This document shows, piece after piece, positions 32,876 through 42,568 of a stretch of DNA of 64,000 nt. The number at the start of each line of letters is the position of its first letter. Positions within the stretch are counted from its first letter, which is position 1. The stretch covers positions 310,001 to 374,000 of the forward strand of contig BOKW01000001.1 of NCBI GenBank assembly GCA_016861185.1, given 5' to 3'. The stretch is from Betaproteobacteria bacterium. GTDB lineage: Bacteria > Pseudomonadota > Gammaproteobacteria > Burkholderiales > Burkholderiaceae_F. The translations under genes and the position numbers were made by a program. The notes beneath the pieces were generated by a model. That model was not told the DNA's origin. It saw nothing but the letters and a program-made list of their open reading frames with translations, and made no database searches.

Positions 32876-33849
32876 TCACTCGATCTTGATACCAGCGGTC
32901 TTGACCACCTTTTCCCAGCGCGCGAGATCGGCACGGATCTGCGCGGCAAACTGCTCGGGCGTATTGCCGACCGGCTCGATGCCGAGCGTGGCGTAGCGGT
33001 TGCGTACCTCGGGGTCCTTCAGCACTTCGGCCAGTTCGCGCTGCAGACGCTCGACGATCGGCCGCGGCGTCTTGGCCGGTGCGAGGATGCCGACCCAGCT
33101 ATCCACCACGAAGTCCGTCAGGCCGCTTTCGACGAAGGTGGGCACGTCGGGCAGCGACGACGAGCGCTTGGCGCTGCTGACGCCGATGCCGACGAGCTTG
33201 CCGGATTTCACGTGCTGCTGCGCGCTCGCCACCGCGGTGAACACCAGCGGGATCTGGCCGCCCACCACGTCGATCACCGCCTGCCCGCCGCCCTTGTACG
33301 GACGTGCACGAACTTCGTGCCGTAGCGCTGGTTGATCAGCTCGCCCGCCATGTGCGGCGTGCCGCCGGTGCCGGAGGTGCCATAGGAGAGCGTGCCGGGC
33401 TTGGACTTCTCCAGCTCGATCAGTTCGCGGATGTTTCTGGCCGGCACCGACGGATGCGCGACCAGCAGCAGCGTGGCGTCGCCGAGCTTGGTCACCGGCG
33501 CGAAGTCGTTGAGCACGTCGAAACCGGGCTTGCTGAAGATGTGCGGGTTGATCACCACGGTGCCGTCGAAGCCCAGCACCAGCGTGTAGCCGTCGGCCGC
33601 AGCTTGCGCCACCGCCTGCATGCCGATATTGCCGCTCGCGCCTGCGCGGTTCTCCACCACCACGCTCTGCCCGAGCCGCGCGCCGAGCTTCTCGGCGACC
33701 GCGCGTGCGGAGGTGTCGGCGAGCCCTCCCGGCGCGAACGGCACGATCAACCGGATCGGTTTGGTCGGGTAGTCCTGCGCGGCGGCGATGCCCGCGATGC
33801 CGGCGAGCGCGCTGCACAGCAGCGCCCGTCGAACGACGGATGTGGTCAT
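32876..33849 (-). pseudogene. Bug/TctC-type tricarboxylate receptor, single frameshift
   Basis: A periplasmic solute receptor of the tripartite tricarboxylate transporter type. It starts with a signal peptide (MTTSVVRRALLCSALAGIAGIAAAQ) and the YPTKPIRLIVPFAPGG motif. The first half reads well to KFVHV near 33302; the rest continues as PYKGGGQAVIDVVGGQIP in another frame, so one base is missing around 33299-33303. It is otherwise intact to GIKIE at the C-terminus. It may be a sequencing or assembly error. Confidence 0.85.
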
Positions 33850-33926
33850 TTCGATGTCTCCTCGTTTTGGGGCCCGTTTCAAGACGGACCGCTTGCTTGG
33901 TATGGCGTGAGTTTATTCGGGCCCGC

Positions 33927-34301
33927 TCAGTTGCCCGCGAGTTGCTTTCGGCCGCCGCGCATTGGCGACGTGGTCCTCGCGGTGACCTTGCGCGCGCGCG
34001 TGCCGGCCGCTGTCTCGCCAGCCATGTGGCGCTTCATCTCTCGCACGTCGGGTTGCGCGAGCACCTTGGCGAGCGCGGCGGAGAACGGGTCGATCGCGGC
34101 CTTCGGCGTGCCCGCGGGCGCGATGAAGCCGTAGTACGGCACGTCCTCGAAGCCCTTCAGCCCCAGCTCGGCGAAGGTGGGCACGTCGGGCAGCGCGGCT
34201 TGGCGCCTGTCGCCCATCACGGCAAGCACGCGCAGCTTGCCGGCGCGGTGGTTCTCGATGAAGTCCTGCACCGAGCCCACGCCCGCGGGGATCTGGTCGC
34301 C
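33927..34301 (-). pseudogene. C-terminal fragment of a second Bug/TctC-type receptor
   Basis: The fragment contains SVQDFIENHRAGKLRVLAVM, ALPDVPTFAELGLKGFEDV and APAGTPKAAIDPFSAALAKV, typical of Bug receptor C-terminal halves. The N-terminal half is replaced by the lyase-like fragment at 34301. No start codon is associated. Confidence 0.7.
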
Positions 34302-34457
34302 GAGAGATAAGCCTCGTCCGCTGGCGCCTGCGCCGCGCGCTCGAAGTCTGCTTCGCATTCCGGCGCTTTCCCGGGCACGCTGTCAGCGCCCGCTCTGGCG
34401 AATTCGTTGCTGCACGCGATCACCTCGTCCGTTCGGAGCGAGGCGCGCGGATCGGTC
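34301..34457 (-). pseudogene. Fragment of an isocitrate-lyase-superfamily gene
   Basis: In frame on the minus strand, the stretch DEVIACSNEFARAGADSV...EADFERAAQAPADEAYLS parallels the same region of the intact gene at 31932 (EAIARARAFAKAGADVVFVE...). It is joined without gap to the receptor fragment, so the order is the reverse of the intact pair nearby. Confidence 0.65.
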
Positions 34458-34462
34458 GGCGC

Positions 34463-35107
34463 TCAGAGCGCGTAAGGGCTCTGGCGTTCGAGTTCCTGCA
34501 CGTCGGCCGCGAGTTCCTGGGTGCGCAGCGTGAGCTGGTCGATCCGCGCGACCAGTTCGGTGCGCTGCTGGGTCAGGCGGACCAGTTCCGTCGCCAGGAA
34601 AGCGCGGCGGTCGGTCGGCACCGTCGGTAGCACCAGCTCGGCCGTCACGTTGGCCATGGCGGCTTCGGTCTTCGCCAGTCCGTCGCGCGCGCTGCGCAGT
34701 TGAGACTGCGACGCGCGCAACGCGGCGCGCGCGCCGTGGATCTGCCGGCCGTAGCGATAGCCTTCGACAAACGCGGTTTCGCTCGGACCCGAGCACACGT
34801 TGGCATATCCGCCCCCGTGCAGGCCGACGCGAAAGCCGTTCTTCGGCTGGCAATACTGCTGGAGTCCGCGCTCGCGCCCTTCGAGGTACTCGGCCAGATT
34901 CGGCGTGACCTGGTGCTTGGCACAGGCGACGCGATGCACGCCGATGCGGTCGGCCGGCGCGCCGCGCAGCCCGTCTTCATAGCCGATCGTGCGCCAGTCC
35001 GCCGCCACGCACTGGTCCTTGCCGGAGCCCGTGGCGCAGGCGGAGACGAGAACGGCAACGAACACGCCGGCAGTGCCGGCGAGATGGATGCGTGCAAGCG
35101 CGTTCAT
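34463..35107 (-). CDS. DUF2799-type lipoprotein
   Basis: 214 aa. A lipoprotein signal ends at LVSAC. The body has DWRTIGYEDGLRGAPADRIGVHRVAC and a YCQPKNGFRVGLHGGGYANVC motif typical of DUF2799, then a long coiled coil. Function is unknown. It is single, beside decayed gene fragments. Confidence 0.8.
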   Translation of the reverse strand: MNALARIHLAGTAGVFVAVLVSACATGSGKDQCVAADWRTIGYEDGLRGAPADRIGVHRVACAKHQVTPNLAEYLEGRERGLQQYCQPKNGFRVGLHGGGYANVCSGPSETAFVEGYRYGRQIHGARAALRASQSQLRSARDGLAKTEAAMANVTAELVLPTVPTDRRAFLATELVRLTQQRTELVARIDQLTLRTQELAADVQELERQSPYAL

Positions 35108-35548
35108 GCCGGGGATTCTGGGCAGAGTGCGCCATCCGCAAACCGACGAATTGCCGAGAGAAACCGGGCGAAGCCTCCCTGGCCGCACGACGACACTTGC
35201 CGGCACGGGTCAGGGCAGGCTCGTGTTGGCGGATCGGGGCGCAGTCATCGTCGCGCCCTCGCACGCGAGATCGCGTTGAGAAAGGGCAGAGACGCATTCC
35301 CTGGAAGGCGCTGATTCGAAACGGGTCTGCCCTCGAGCAATCCAAAATCCCCCTCGGTCCCCCTTTACAAAGGGGGATGAGGATGGACGCACCGTCGGTG
35401 CGTAAGAAGGGGACTTCCCCCTCGGTCGCCCTTTTCAAAGGGGGAGGAAAGGCGACGCACCTGCGGTGCGTAGCGAATGGATGCCCCTCGGTCCCCTTTG
35501 CAAAAGGGGGACGAGATGCGTCTTCGGCCGGCGCGTGCGCCCGCACGA
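35108..35548. repeat. Intergenic repeat cluster (three C-run/G-run palindromes)
   Basis: Between the DUF2799 and DUF2917 genes no gene is seen. Positions 35345-35513 hold three C-run/G-run palindromes of the CCCCCTTT...AAAGGGGG type, separated by short related spacers (GACGCACC...GGTGCGT). The stretch 35108-35344 shows nothing notable. Confidence 0.8.
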
Positions 35549-35968
35549 TCAAGTTGTCGCGGGGCGCGTCTGTGGCGCAAACAACGCCCGCACGCGCTCG
35601 ATCAGCGACGGCGCGCGGTGCCGTGCGACGTCGCTCGCGGGCGATGCCGCGCGAGACCGGATCGCGCCGCGTGCGCCGCGCAGGTAGTCGGGAATCGCGG
35701 GCTGTGCGGCGGTCGCGATCGCCGGGCGCGCGACGTAGAGTTGCGCGTCGCTCTTGGTTGCGCTGACCAGGATCAGCTCGTCGCTTTTCACGTCGAAGCG
35801 CCGGCCGGCGCCGAGGATGAAGTCCTCGGTGCAGCCGTCCTGCGTCAGCCACACCTCGCCGCGGATCACGAAGACCGCCGAGCCGATCGGCAGTTGCAGC
35901 GGCTGCGGGTTAGCATCGATCCTGATGAACGTGCTGGCGAGATCTTCGGCTTCGATGTTCGGGTTCAT
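35549..35968 (-). CDS. DUF2917 protein
   Basis: 139 aa. The DUF2917 core is SAVFVIRGEVWLTQDGCTEDFILGAGRRFDV at about residues 28-60, a small cupin-like beta domain; the C-terminal part is low complexity. GAGGA precedes the ATG. It is divergent from the LysR gene with 99 bases between, a common arrangement that suggests LysR control of this gene. Function is unknown. Confidence 0.85.
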   Translation of the reverse strand: MNPNIEAEDLASTFIRIDANPQPLQLPIGSAVFVIRGEVWLTQDGCTEDFILGAGRRFDVKSDELILVSATKSDAQLYVARPAIATAAQPAIPDYLRGARGAIRSRAASPASDVARHRAPSLIERVRALFAPQTRPATT

Positions 35969-36067
35969 CGTGTCGTCCTCTGGGAGGGAGATGGACATGG
36001 CGCACTGTCGCGCGGCCGCTGCGGCGAGACAAACGAGATTTCGAAATGCGGCGCATGCGCGGCGGGC

Positions 36068-37009
36068 ATGAGTAGACAGCGCGATCTGCCCGCGTCGCTC
36101 GATCTGCTGCGCGGCTTCGAGGCGGCGGCGCGGCTGCTTTCGTTCACCGCGGCGGCTTCCGAACTCTTCGTCACGCAGTCGGCCGTGAGCCGCCAGGTGC
36201 AGCAGCTCGAAGAGCAGCTCGGCGTCAAGCTTTTCGAGCGGCGCACGCGCGCGCTGGTGCTGACCGACGCGGGCGAGCTGTACGCGCGCGAAGTCACGAA
36301 GGCGCTGAACGCGCTGCGCGAAGCGACCGCCGCGGTGCGCGCGAGCACCACGCCAGTCGTGCGCGTGACGACGACGGTGACCTTCGCTTCGCTGTGGCTC
36401 GTGCCGCGGCTCGCGGAGTTCCAGGCCAGGCACGCCGACATCTCGGTGCACGTCGTGGCCGACAACACGATGCGCGACCTCGAGCGCAACGCGCTCGACC
36501 TTGCGATCCGCTACTCGCCCGAGACGGCGGCCGGCGCAGGCGCCGAGCGTCTGTTCGGCGAACACGTCGCGCCGGTGGCGAGCCCCGCATTGCTGAAGGG
36601 TCGCGCCGTACGTACGCCGGAGGACCTGCTGCGGCTGCCGCTGCTCGAGCTCGACGATCCGGCGCTCAGCGTGCCGTGGCTGTCGTGGAAGGTGTGGTGC
36701 GAGGCGATGAAGCTCGAGCGCCCGCGCGAAAACCGCGGGCTCGCGTTCAGCCACTACGACCAGGTGATCCAGGCCGCGATCGCAGGACAGGGTGTCGCGC
36801 TCGGGCGCTTTCCGCTGGTCGATCCGTTCCTCGCCGACGGTCGGCTCGCGCTGCCGTTGAAAGGCAGGCAGTACGCGACGCAGGCCACGCGCGCTTACTG
36901 GCTGATCGTGCCGCCGGCGGCGGCGCGCCGCGCCGAGGTGGAGGTCTTCACCGACTGGCTGCGCGAACAGGTCGCCGCGCAGGCCAACGGCGGCAAGCGC
37001 CGCCGCTGA
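36068..37009 (+). CDS. LysR-family regulator (GcvA-like)
   Basis: 313 aa. The winged helix-turn-helix (FTAAASELFVTQSAVSRQVQQLEEQLGVKLFERRTR) is at 25-65, followed by a periplasmic-binding-like effector domain. The closest known group by pattern is GcvA. It is divergent from the DUF2917 gene; sites in the shared 99-base gap are likely, but no clear T-N11-A box was assigned. Confidence 0.9.
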   Translation: MSRQRDLPASLDLLRGFEAAARLLSFTAAASELFVTQSAVSRQVQQLEEQLGVKLFERRTRALVLTDAGELYAREVTKALNALREATAAVRASTTPVVRVTTTVTFASLWLVPRLAEFQARHADISVHVVADNTMRDLERNALDLAIRYSPETAAGAGAERLFGEHVAPVASPALLKGRAVRTPEDLLRLPLLELDDPALSVPWLSWKVWCEAMKLERPRENRGLAFSHYDQVIQAAIAGQGVALGRFPLVDPFLADGRLALPLKGRQYATQATRAYWLIVPPAAARRAEVEVFTDWLREQVAAQANGGKRRR

Positions 37010-37073
37010 GACTGCGTACGATCGCCCGCGGCGCGCTGGGTGGCACCGACAGAAGAGCCGAGCCCGTTTCCGC

Positions 37074-39737
37074 ATGAGCTTCCCCCGCACCAAGATCCAG
37101 GCGCCGCGACCGACGGCAGCGTTCGTCGATCGCGGCGTCGTGCAGGCGCGGCTCGCCGAAGCGCTCGCGACGAAGCGCCTCGTGTTGTTGTGCGCGCCGG
37201 CGGGCTTCGGCAAGACCACGCTGCTCGCGCACGAGCTGGCGCGGCTGCCGGCGCAGCACGCGGTCGCGTGGGTGTCGGCCGACGCGGGCGACGACCTGTC
37301 GCGCCTGCTCGAATGCATGCTCGCGGCGCTGGAGCCGTACGACCCGCCGTGGCGCACGGCGCCGGAGGCGCTCGTCGCCGCCGCGGGGCGCGGATCGCAA
37401 GAGGAGCAGCGCGCGGCCGCGGCGGAACTGCTGAACGCGCTCGACGCCTGCGACGTGCCGCGCGGGATCGTCGCGTTCGACGACGTGCATCGCGTCGACG
37501 ATCCCGCGTTCTTCCGTTTCCTCGACCTGCTGATCGAGCGGATGAGCCCGCGCTGGACGGTGGCGCTCACCGCGCGCACCGAGCCGCCGCTCGCGCTCGC
37601 GCGGCTGCGCGCGATCGATGCGCTGGCCGAGTTCAGGCAGCTCGAGCTGCAGTTCGCGCGCGACGAAGCGCGACGGCTCGCGGCCGCCGCGGGTCTGGAC
37701 GAGAAAATCGCCGACGCGCTGTTCGATCGGACGCTCGGCTGGCCCGCGGGCCTGCGCATCGCGATCGGCGCAGTGCTGGGCGCGCGCGCCGGCGACACCG
37801 AACGCGCTCTGCGCGCGAGCCAGCGGCCGCTGTTCGACCTGCTGGTCACCGAGGTGCTGCAGCAGTTGCCGCCCGCGCTCGCCGACTTCCTGCTCGCCTC
37901 GAGCGTGCTGCCGGTGCTGGAGCCCGCGCGCTGCGCGGCGGTCACCGGCGACGCGCAGGCGGCGCTGCGGTTCGACGAGATCGAGCGGCTGGGGCTGTTC
38001 GTCGACGTGCTCGAAGGTCCCGACGCGCCCGCGCGCTCGCTGCGCCTGCACGACCTGTTTCGCGAAGCGCTGCTCGCGCGGTTGCAGCAGTCCGATCCGC
38101 AACGCCTGGCGGCGTTGCAGCGGCGCGCTGCCGACACCGAGCCGGACCCCGTGCGCCGCATCGGCTGGCTGCTGCAGGCGGGCGACGTGTCCGCCGCCGA
38201 GCAGCTCGCGTTCGACCAGTTGCCCTCGCTGATCGTCACCGCCGGCCCGACCGCCGCGCTGCACGTGATCGCGCAGTTTCCGCCGGCAGCGAAGGAATCG
38301 CCCGCGCTCGCGTACATACGCGCGCTGGCGAACTGGGCGCGCTGGGACTTCCACGCGATGCTCGCGCAGTTCGAGCGCGCGGCGGCCGGCTTTGCGGCGC
38401 GCGGCGACGCGCAGCGCGGCCGGCTCGCGCGCGCGCAGCGCGTGATGGGGCTGATCGCCTACGGCCGCATCGAAGAGGCGGCCGAAGAACTCGCGCGGCT
38501 GCGCGCCGAGCCGCTGCCGATCGAAACGCGGATCCTGGTGCTGAACGCCGAGTTCTGGCTGGCGATCGACGAGTGCCGCCACTCGGCGGTGGCGCCGCTG
38601 GTCAGCGGAATGCTTGACCTGCTGCAGCGGGTCGATCGCATCGATCTCTGGTACCAGACCACGCCGCCGCTGCGCATGCCGGGGCTGCCGGGCATCACGC
38701 CCGTGCTGGAGCGGCACGCCGAGTTGATGCTGCGCGTGGCCGGCGATGCGCCGACGCCGCTGCGCGCGCTCGGACTGCTGTCGCAGGCCTGGTGCACGCT
38801 CTGGCGCGGGCGCATCGCCGAAGCGCAATCGCTGATGGAGCGCGCGCGCGAAGACGCCGCCTGGAGCGGGCAAAGCGGAGCGGTGCGCGCGCATCTGCTC
38901 GCGCTCGCGGCGGTGATGGCCGCCGTGCGCGGCGATGCGCGCGCCGCGGTCGAAGCGGCCACCGCGCGCTATCACACGTACTCGAGCAGCGCGCCGAGCG
39001 GCTGGCATCGCTATCTGCTGGCGATCTTCAGCGCGCGTGTGATCGCCGCCTGCGGCGGCGCGGGCGACCTGCACGAGGCGCTGGCGCGGGTGGACACCGA
39101 ACGCGCGCTGCTCGGCGCCGGTGCGGCCGCACGCGGCGCCCCGCCGCGCGAGCTGCCGCTGCGCGCGCAGCTTGCCTGGCTCGAAGGGCGTGCCGACGAA
39201 GCGATCGAACGCTGGCGCGAAGCGCTCGCCAACGAAGAGGCGATCGACATGATGGGGCAGGCGGTCGAGACGCGGCTGCGCTTGGCCGCCGCGCTGCTCG
39301 CGCGCGGCCACGCGCGCGAGGCGGCGCAGTGCCTCGCCCCGGTGTTCGCGCGCGTGGGCCCGGACGGCGGACCGGGCGGCGCGCTGCTCGCCGGCGAACC
39401 GCTGCGCCGCCTGGCCGCGGCGCGCTGGGGCGATGCGCTGCCCGAGCCGCAGCAGGCGCAGCTTCGCGCGTGGTGGGCGCTGGTGGCGGCCGAGCGCGCC
39501 GCCCCCGCGAGCGCGCCGGCCGACCGCGCGGCGGCGCCTGCGGCTGCCCAACCGCTGACCGCGCGCGAGCTCGAAGTGCTGGCGCGCATTGCCGCCGGCG
39601 ACAACAACAAGCTGATCGCGCGCGCGCTCGACCTGAGCCTGCACACGGTCAAGCGCCACGTCGCCAACATCCTCGGCAAGCTCGGCGTCGATTCGCGCGG
39701 CCAGGCGGCCGCCTGGTACCGCGCGCACGTCCGCTGA
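37074..39737 (+). CDS. MalT-like LuxR-family regulator with ATPase domain
   Basis: 887 aa. P-loop APAGFGKTT is near residues 41-49 and an FDDVHRVDD Walker-B-like stretch follows. A long helical TPR-like middle comes next. The C-terminal LuxR helix-turn-helix (LTARELEVLARIAAGDNNKLIARALDLSLHTVKRHV) spans the last 65 residues. Such proteins are ATP-dependent activators that sense a ligand through the middle. Target genes are unknown; the gene downstream is separated by a repeat cluster. Confidence 0.9.
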   Translation: MSFPRTKIQAPRPTAAFVDRGVVQARLAEALATKRLVLLCAPAGFGKTTLLAHELARLPAQHAVAWVSADAGDDLSRLLECMLAALEPYDPPWRTAPEALVAAAGRGSQEEQRAAAAELLNALDACDVPRGIVAFDDVHRVDDPAFFRFLDLLIERMSPRWTVALTARTEPPLALARLRAIDALAEFRQLELQFARDEARRLAAAAGLDEKIADALFDRTLGWPAGLRIAIGAVLGARAGDTERALRASQRPLFDLLVTEVLQQLPPALADFLLASSVLPVLEPARCAAVTGDAQAALRFDEIERLGLFVDVLEGPDAPARSLRLHDLFREALLARLQQSDPQRLAALQRRAADTEPDPVRRIGWLLQAGDVSAAEQLAFDQLPSLIVTAGPTAALHVIAQFPPAAKESPALAYIRALANWARWDFHAMLAQFERAAAGFAARGDAQRGRLARAQRVMGLIAYGRIEEAAEELARLRAEPLPIETRILVLNAEFWLAIDECRHSAVAPLVSGMLDLLQRVDRIDLWYQTTPPLRMPGLPGITPVLERHAELMLRVAGDAPTPLRALGLLSQAWCTLWRGRIAEAQSLMERAREDAAWSGQSGAVRAHLLALAAVMAAVRGDARAAVEAATARYHTYSSSAPSGWHRYLLAIFSARVIAACGGAGDLHEALARVDTERALLGAGAAARGAPPRELPLRAQLAWLEGRADEAIERWREALANEEAIDMMGQAVETRLRLAAALLARGHAREAAQCLAPVFARVGPDGGPGGALLAGEPLRRLAAARWGDALPEPQQAQLRAWWALVAAERAAPASAPADRAAAPAAAQPLTARELEVLARIAAGDNNKLIARALDLSLHTVKRHVANILGKLGVDSRGQAAAWYRAHVR

Positions 39738-40144
39738 CTCAGTCACCCCCCTTTGAAAAGGGGCGCCACGAACTCCCCCCTTTGGAAAAGGGGGGCAGGG
39801 GGGATTTCCTCGGTCGCCTCAAAGTCGAGGTACCGGAAATCCCCCTCGGTCCCCCTTTACGAAAGGGGGATGAGGATGGACGCACCTTTGGTGCGTATGG
39901 ACGGGGAGCTCCCCCTCGATCCCCCTTTACTAAAGGGGGACGAGGATGGGCGCACCTTAGCTGCGCGGCTCGGACTTCCCCCTCGGTCCATCTGCGAAGA
40001 AGGGAGGGCCGGCCCGCCTCGCTCCTGCGATGGCTCTCCGCCCGGCGGCCGATGGCTCTTCCGGTCGATGCGCGGCGGGCCGCCGATCGCGACACTGGCG
40101 AACCTGCGGTGCGGACGTTCCGCCCGCGATCGACGGAGTCCGCG
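39738..40144. repeat. Intergenic cluster of C-run/G-run palindromes
   Basis: At least four units with C-run and G-run arms between 39746 and 40012. AAATCCCCC and GGGGGATT ends are visible, separated by near-identical spacers (GATGAGGATGGACGCACC and variants). No gene is seen in this stretch. Confidence 0.8.
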
Positions 40145-40330
40145 ATGTCCTTGCACACGAACCCTACGAACCCCGCCAGCGTGCAGGAGCGCACGCAGCG
40201 GCTGATCCAGGGGGCGATCCGCCGCCTGCTGAGCGAGGCGCGCGAGGCGCGGTTGCACGCCGCGGCGGCCACCGAATTTGCCGGCGCGCGCGCGACCTTC
40301 GCGCCGCCCGCCGGCGGGGCCGGCGAATGA
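40145..40330 (+). CDS. Small protein, coupled to the NmrA-like gene
   Basis: 61 aa, mostly helical and basic at the start (RTQRLIQGAIRRLLSEAREARLHAAAATEF). The stop overlaps the next ATG in ATGA at 40327-40330, and a GGAG ribosome site precedes it. I do not recognise a family. Its coupling suggests a helper of the next protein or a leader cistron. Confidence 0.6.
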   Translation: MSLHTNPTNPASVQERTQRLIQGAIRRLLSEAREARLHAAAATEFAGARATFAPPAGGAGE

Positions 40331-41277
40331 ACAATGCGCCGGTGATCGCCGTCTTCGGCGCGACCGGCGCGCAGGGCGGCGGGCTCGCGCGCGCGATCCT
40401 CGCCGATCCGAAGCGCGCGTTCCGCGTGCGCGCGATCACGCGCAGGCCCGAATCGCCCGCGGCACACGCGCTCGCGCAGGCGGGCGCGCAGATCGTTGCG
40501 GCGGATCTGGACGATCCGCCGAGCGTGCGGCGCGCGCTGGAAGGCGCGCAGGGCGCGTTCTGCGTGACCGATGCGTTCGAGCACGGATCGCCGGAACGCG
40601 AGTTGGCACAGGCCGAGGCGATGGCCGAAGCGGCCGCGCGCGCCCCCGTGGCGCACGTCGTCTGGTCGACGCTGGAGGACACGCGCGACTTCGTCGCTCT
40701 GGGCGGCGGCGCGATGCCGGTGCTCGATGGCCGCTACAACGTGCCGCACTTCGACGCGAAGGGCGAAGCCAACCGCTTCTTCATCGACCGGCGCGTGCCG
40801 ACGACGCTGCTGTACACGTCGTTCCAGTGGGACAACCTGATCCGCTACGGCATGGCGCCGCGGCGCCACGGTGACGGGCACCTGATCTTCTCGCTGCCGA
40901 TGGGCGACCGCCGCCTGCCGGGCATCGCCGCCGAGGACATCGGCCGCTGCGCGTTCGCGATCTTCGCGCGCGGCACGGCACTGGTCGGCAAGGCGATCGG
41001 CATCGCGGGCGAGCATCTGACCGGCGAGCAGATGGCCGAGCAGCTCGGGCTGGCGCTGGGCGAGCCGGTGCGCTACGAAGCGGTCGCGCCCGAGCAGGTG
41101 CGTGCGCCGGACGCCGTCCGCGCCGGACAGTTCGCGGCGATGTTCCGCTTCGTCCACGACTTCGAGCGCGTGCATTGCGACGCGCGGAGCGTGGCCTGCG
41201 CGCGCGAGTTGAATCCCCGCTTGCAGACCTTCGCCGCGTGGCTCGCCGCCCACCGGCACCGCATCCCGCGCCATTGA
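40327..41277 (+). CDS. NmrA/HSCARG-like NAD(P)-binding protein
   Basis: 316 aa. The Rossmann start VIAVFGATGAQGGGLARAIL (residues 5-25) and a downstream domain of the NmrA type place it in the atypical SDR group that senses NAD(P) redox state or reduces quinones or lactones. The SDR catalytic Tyr-x3-Lys is not visible, so an enzyme activity is not assured. Confidence 0.85.
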   Translation: MNNAPVIAVFGATGAQGGGLARAILADPKRAFRVRAITRRPESPAAHALAQAGAQIVAADLDDPPSVRRALEGAQGAFCVTDAFEHGSPERELAQAEAMAEAAARAPVAHVVWSTLEDTRDFVALGGGAMPVLDGRYNVPHFDAKGEANRFFIDRRVPTTLLYTSFQWDNLIRYGMAPRRHGDGHLIFSLPMGDRRLPGIAAEDIGRCAFAIFARGTALVGKAIGIAGEHLTGEQMAEQLGLALGEPVRYEAVAPEQVRAPDAVRAGQFAAMFRFVHDFERVHCDARSVACARELNPRLQTFAAWLAAHRHRIPRH

Positions 41278-41304
41278 GCGCGCAACCTCGAAAGGAGCTA
41301 CGCC

Positions 41305-41445
41305 ATGAAACACCAGCTCATCGCCCTGCTCGTCGGCGCGACCGCCGTCGCCGCGATCGCCGCTTCGCCCGGCACGCTCAGCTTCACCGCAGCGCAGCCG
41401 CTGCAACTCGCCGCGCAGACGAGCGAGCCGCAGTGCGGCCGTTGA
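41305..41445 (+). CDS. Small secreted peptide
   Basis: 46 aa with a signal peptide (MKHQLIALLVGATAVAAIAAS) and a short mature part ending SEPQCGR. AAAGGA stands before the ATG, 27 bases after the NmrA-like stop. Such short exported products are easily missed; no family was recognised. Confidence 0.6.
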   Translation: MKHQLIALLVGATAVAAIAASPGTLSFTAAQPLQLAAQTSEPQCGR

Positions 41446-41516
41446 CGCCGTGGTTCGTGCCGCGCGAGCTACGCGCAGTCGACAGGCGTGCGCGCTCGAC
41501 GGCGCGAACACACGAA

Positions 41517-41607
41517 CCCCCCTTTGAAAAAGGGGGGCAGGGGGGATTTCTCGATCGCCCGCATGGCGACGCAGTGAAATCCCCCTCGGTCCCCTCTTCA
41601 AGGGAGG
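41517..41607. repeat. C-run/G-run palindromic repeat
   Basis: CCCCCCTTTGAAAAAGGGGGGCAGG is followed by a GGGGGGATTT end, then AAATCCCCCTCGG and a CTTCAAGGGAGG arm. It is the same family as in cysD and icmF. Confidence 0.8.
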
Positions 41608-41624
41608 AAAGAAGCCGCGTCGCC

Positions 41625-42035
41625 TCAGGTTTCCGTATTGACCATCCAGCCGATGCCGAAACGGTCGGTCAACATGCCGAAGCCGGGCGACCAGAAGGTC
41701 TTGCCGAAAGGCATCGTGACCTTCCCACCGTCGGCCAGCGCCTTGAACAGCCGCTCGCCCTGCGCGACGTCGGACGCCGCGATCGACAGCGAAAAGCCGC
41801 CGGGCTTCGCTTGCAGCGTGCAGTCGTCGGACGCCATCACGCGCGACTCGCCGATGCGGAAGCTCGCGTGCATCACCTTGTCGTCCCAGCCGGGCGGCAC
41901 CATGCCGGGCGGCGGCGGCTCGGGCGCTTCCTTGTAGCGCATCAGCATCTCGAGTTCGGCGCCAAGCGCCTTGCGGTAGAACTCGATCGCTTTTTCGCAG
42001 GTGCCTTCGAAGAACAGATAGGGTTCGACCTTCAT
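41625..42035 (-). CDS. VOC-family protein, PhnB/glyoxalase-like
   Basis: 136 aa. The VOC fold signs are VEPYLFFEGTCEKAIEFYRKALGAE and KTFWSPGFGMLTDRFGIGWMV. It is second in a two-gene unit with the YCII gene upstream (38 bases), probably under the ECF42-type promoter at 42569. Function is unknown. Confidence 0.88.
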   Translation of the reverse strand: MKVEPYLFFEGTCEKAIEFYRKALGAELEMLMRYKEAPEPPPPGMVPPGWDDKVMHASFRIGESRVMASDDCTLQAKPGGFSLSIAASDVAQGERLFKALADGGKVTMPFGKTFWSPGFGMLTDRFGIGWMVNTET

Positions 42036-42073
42036 TGCGTATGCCTCCTTGGGTTGGGGTGCCGCGTGCGCGT

Positions 42074-42511
42074 CTATTTGCCGGTCTTGCTGCGGCCTTC
42101 GATCTGCGCGCGCAGCCGTTCCTCCTGCGCGCGCAGCTCGGGCGTGAATTCGGCGCCGAAATCCTCCGCTTCGAACACCGGGCGGATTTCGATTTCGGAT
42201 TCGCCGGGCATCGGATTCGGGCAGCGCTTGACCCACTCGACCGCCTCGTCCATCGACTTCACCTGCCACAGCCAGAAGCCGGCGATCAGTTCCTTCGTTT
42301 CGGCGAACGGTCCGTCGTAGACGGTGCGCTGCGCGCCGGAGAAGCGCACGCGCTTGCCCTTCGCGCTGGCGTGCAGGCCTTCGCCGGCGAGCATGATGCC
42401 GGCCTGCACCAGTTCCTCGTTGAACTTGCCCATCGCCGCGAGCAGCTCTTCGCTCGGCATCACGCCGGCTTCCGAGTCCTTCGTGGCCTTGACGATCACC
42501 ATCACACGCAT
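42074..42511 (-). CDS. YCII/DGPF-domain protein
   Basis: 145 aa. It has MRVMVIVKATKDSEAGVMPSEELLAAM and the DGPFAETKELIAGFW core. DGPF/YCII proteins often neighbour ECF sigma factors and their role is unclear. The ECF42-type motif ends 57 bases upstream of the ATG. Confidence 0.92.
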   Translation of the reverse strand: MRVMVIVKATKDSEAGVMPSEELLAAMGKFNEELVQAGIMLAGEGLHASAKGKRVRFSGAQRTVYDGPFAETKELIAGFWLWQVKSMDEAVEWVKRCPNPMPGESEIEIRPVFEAEDFGAEFTPELRAQEERLRAQIEGRSKTGK

Positions 42512-42568
42512 GACTTTCTCTCCATACTCTGTTCGGGAAGCCGGCAACGGCGCCGGCCTGTGCTGCTT

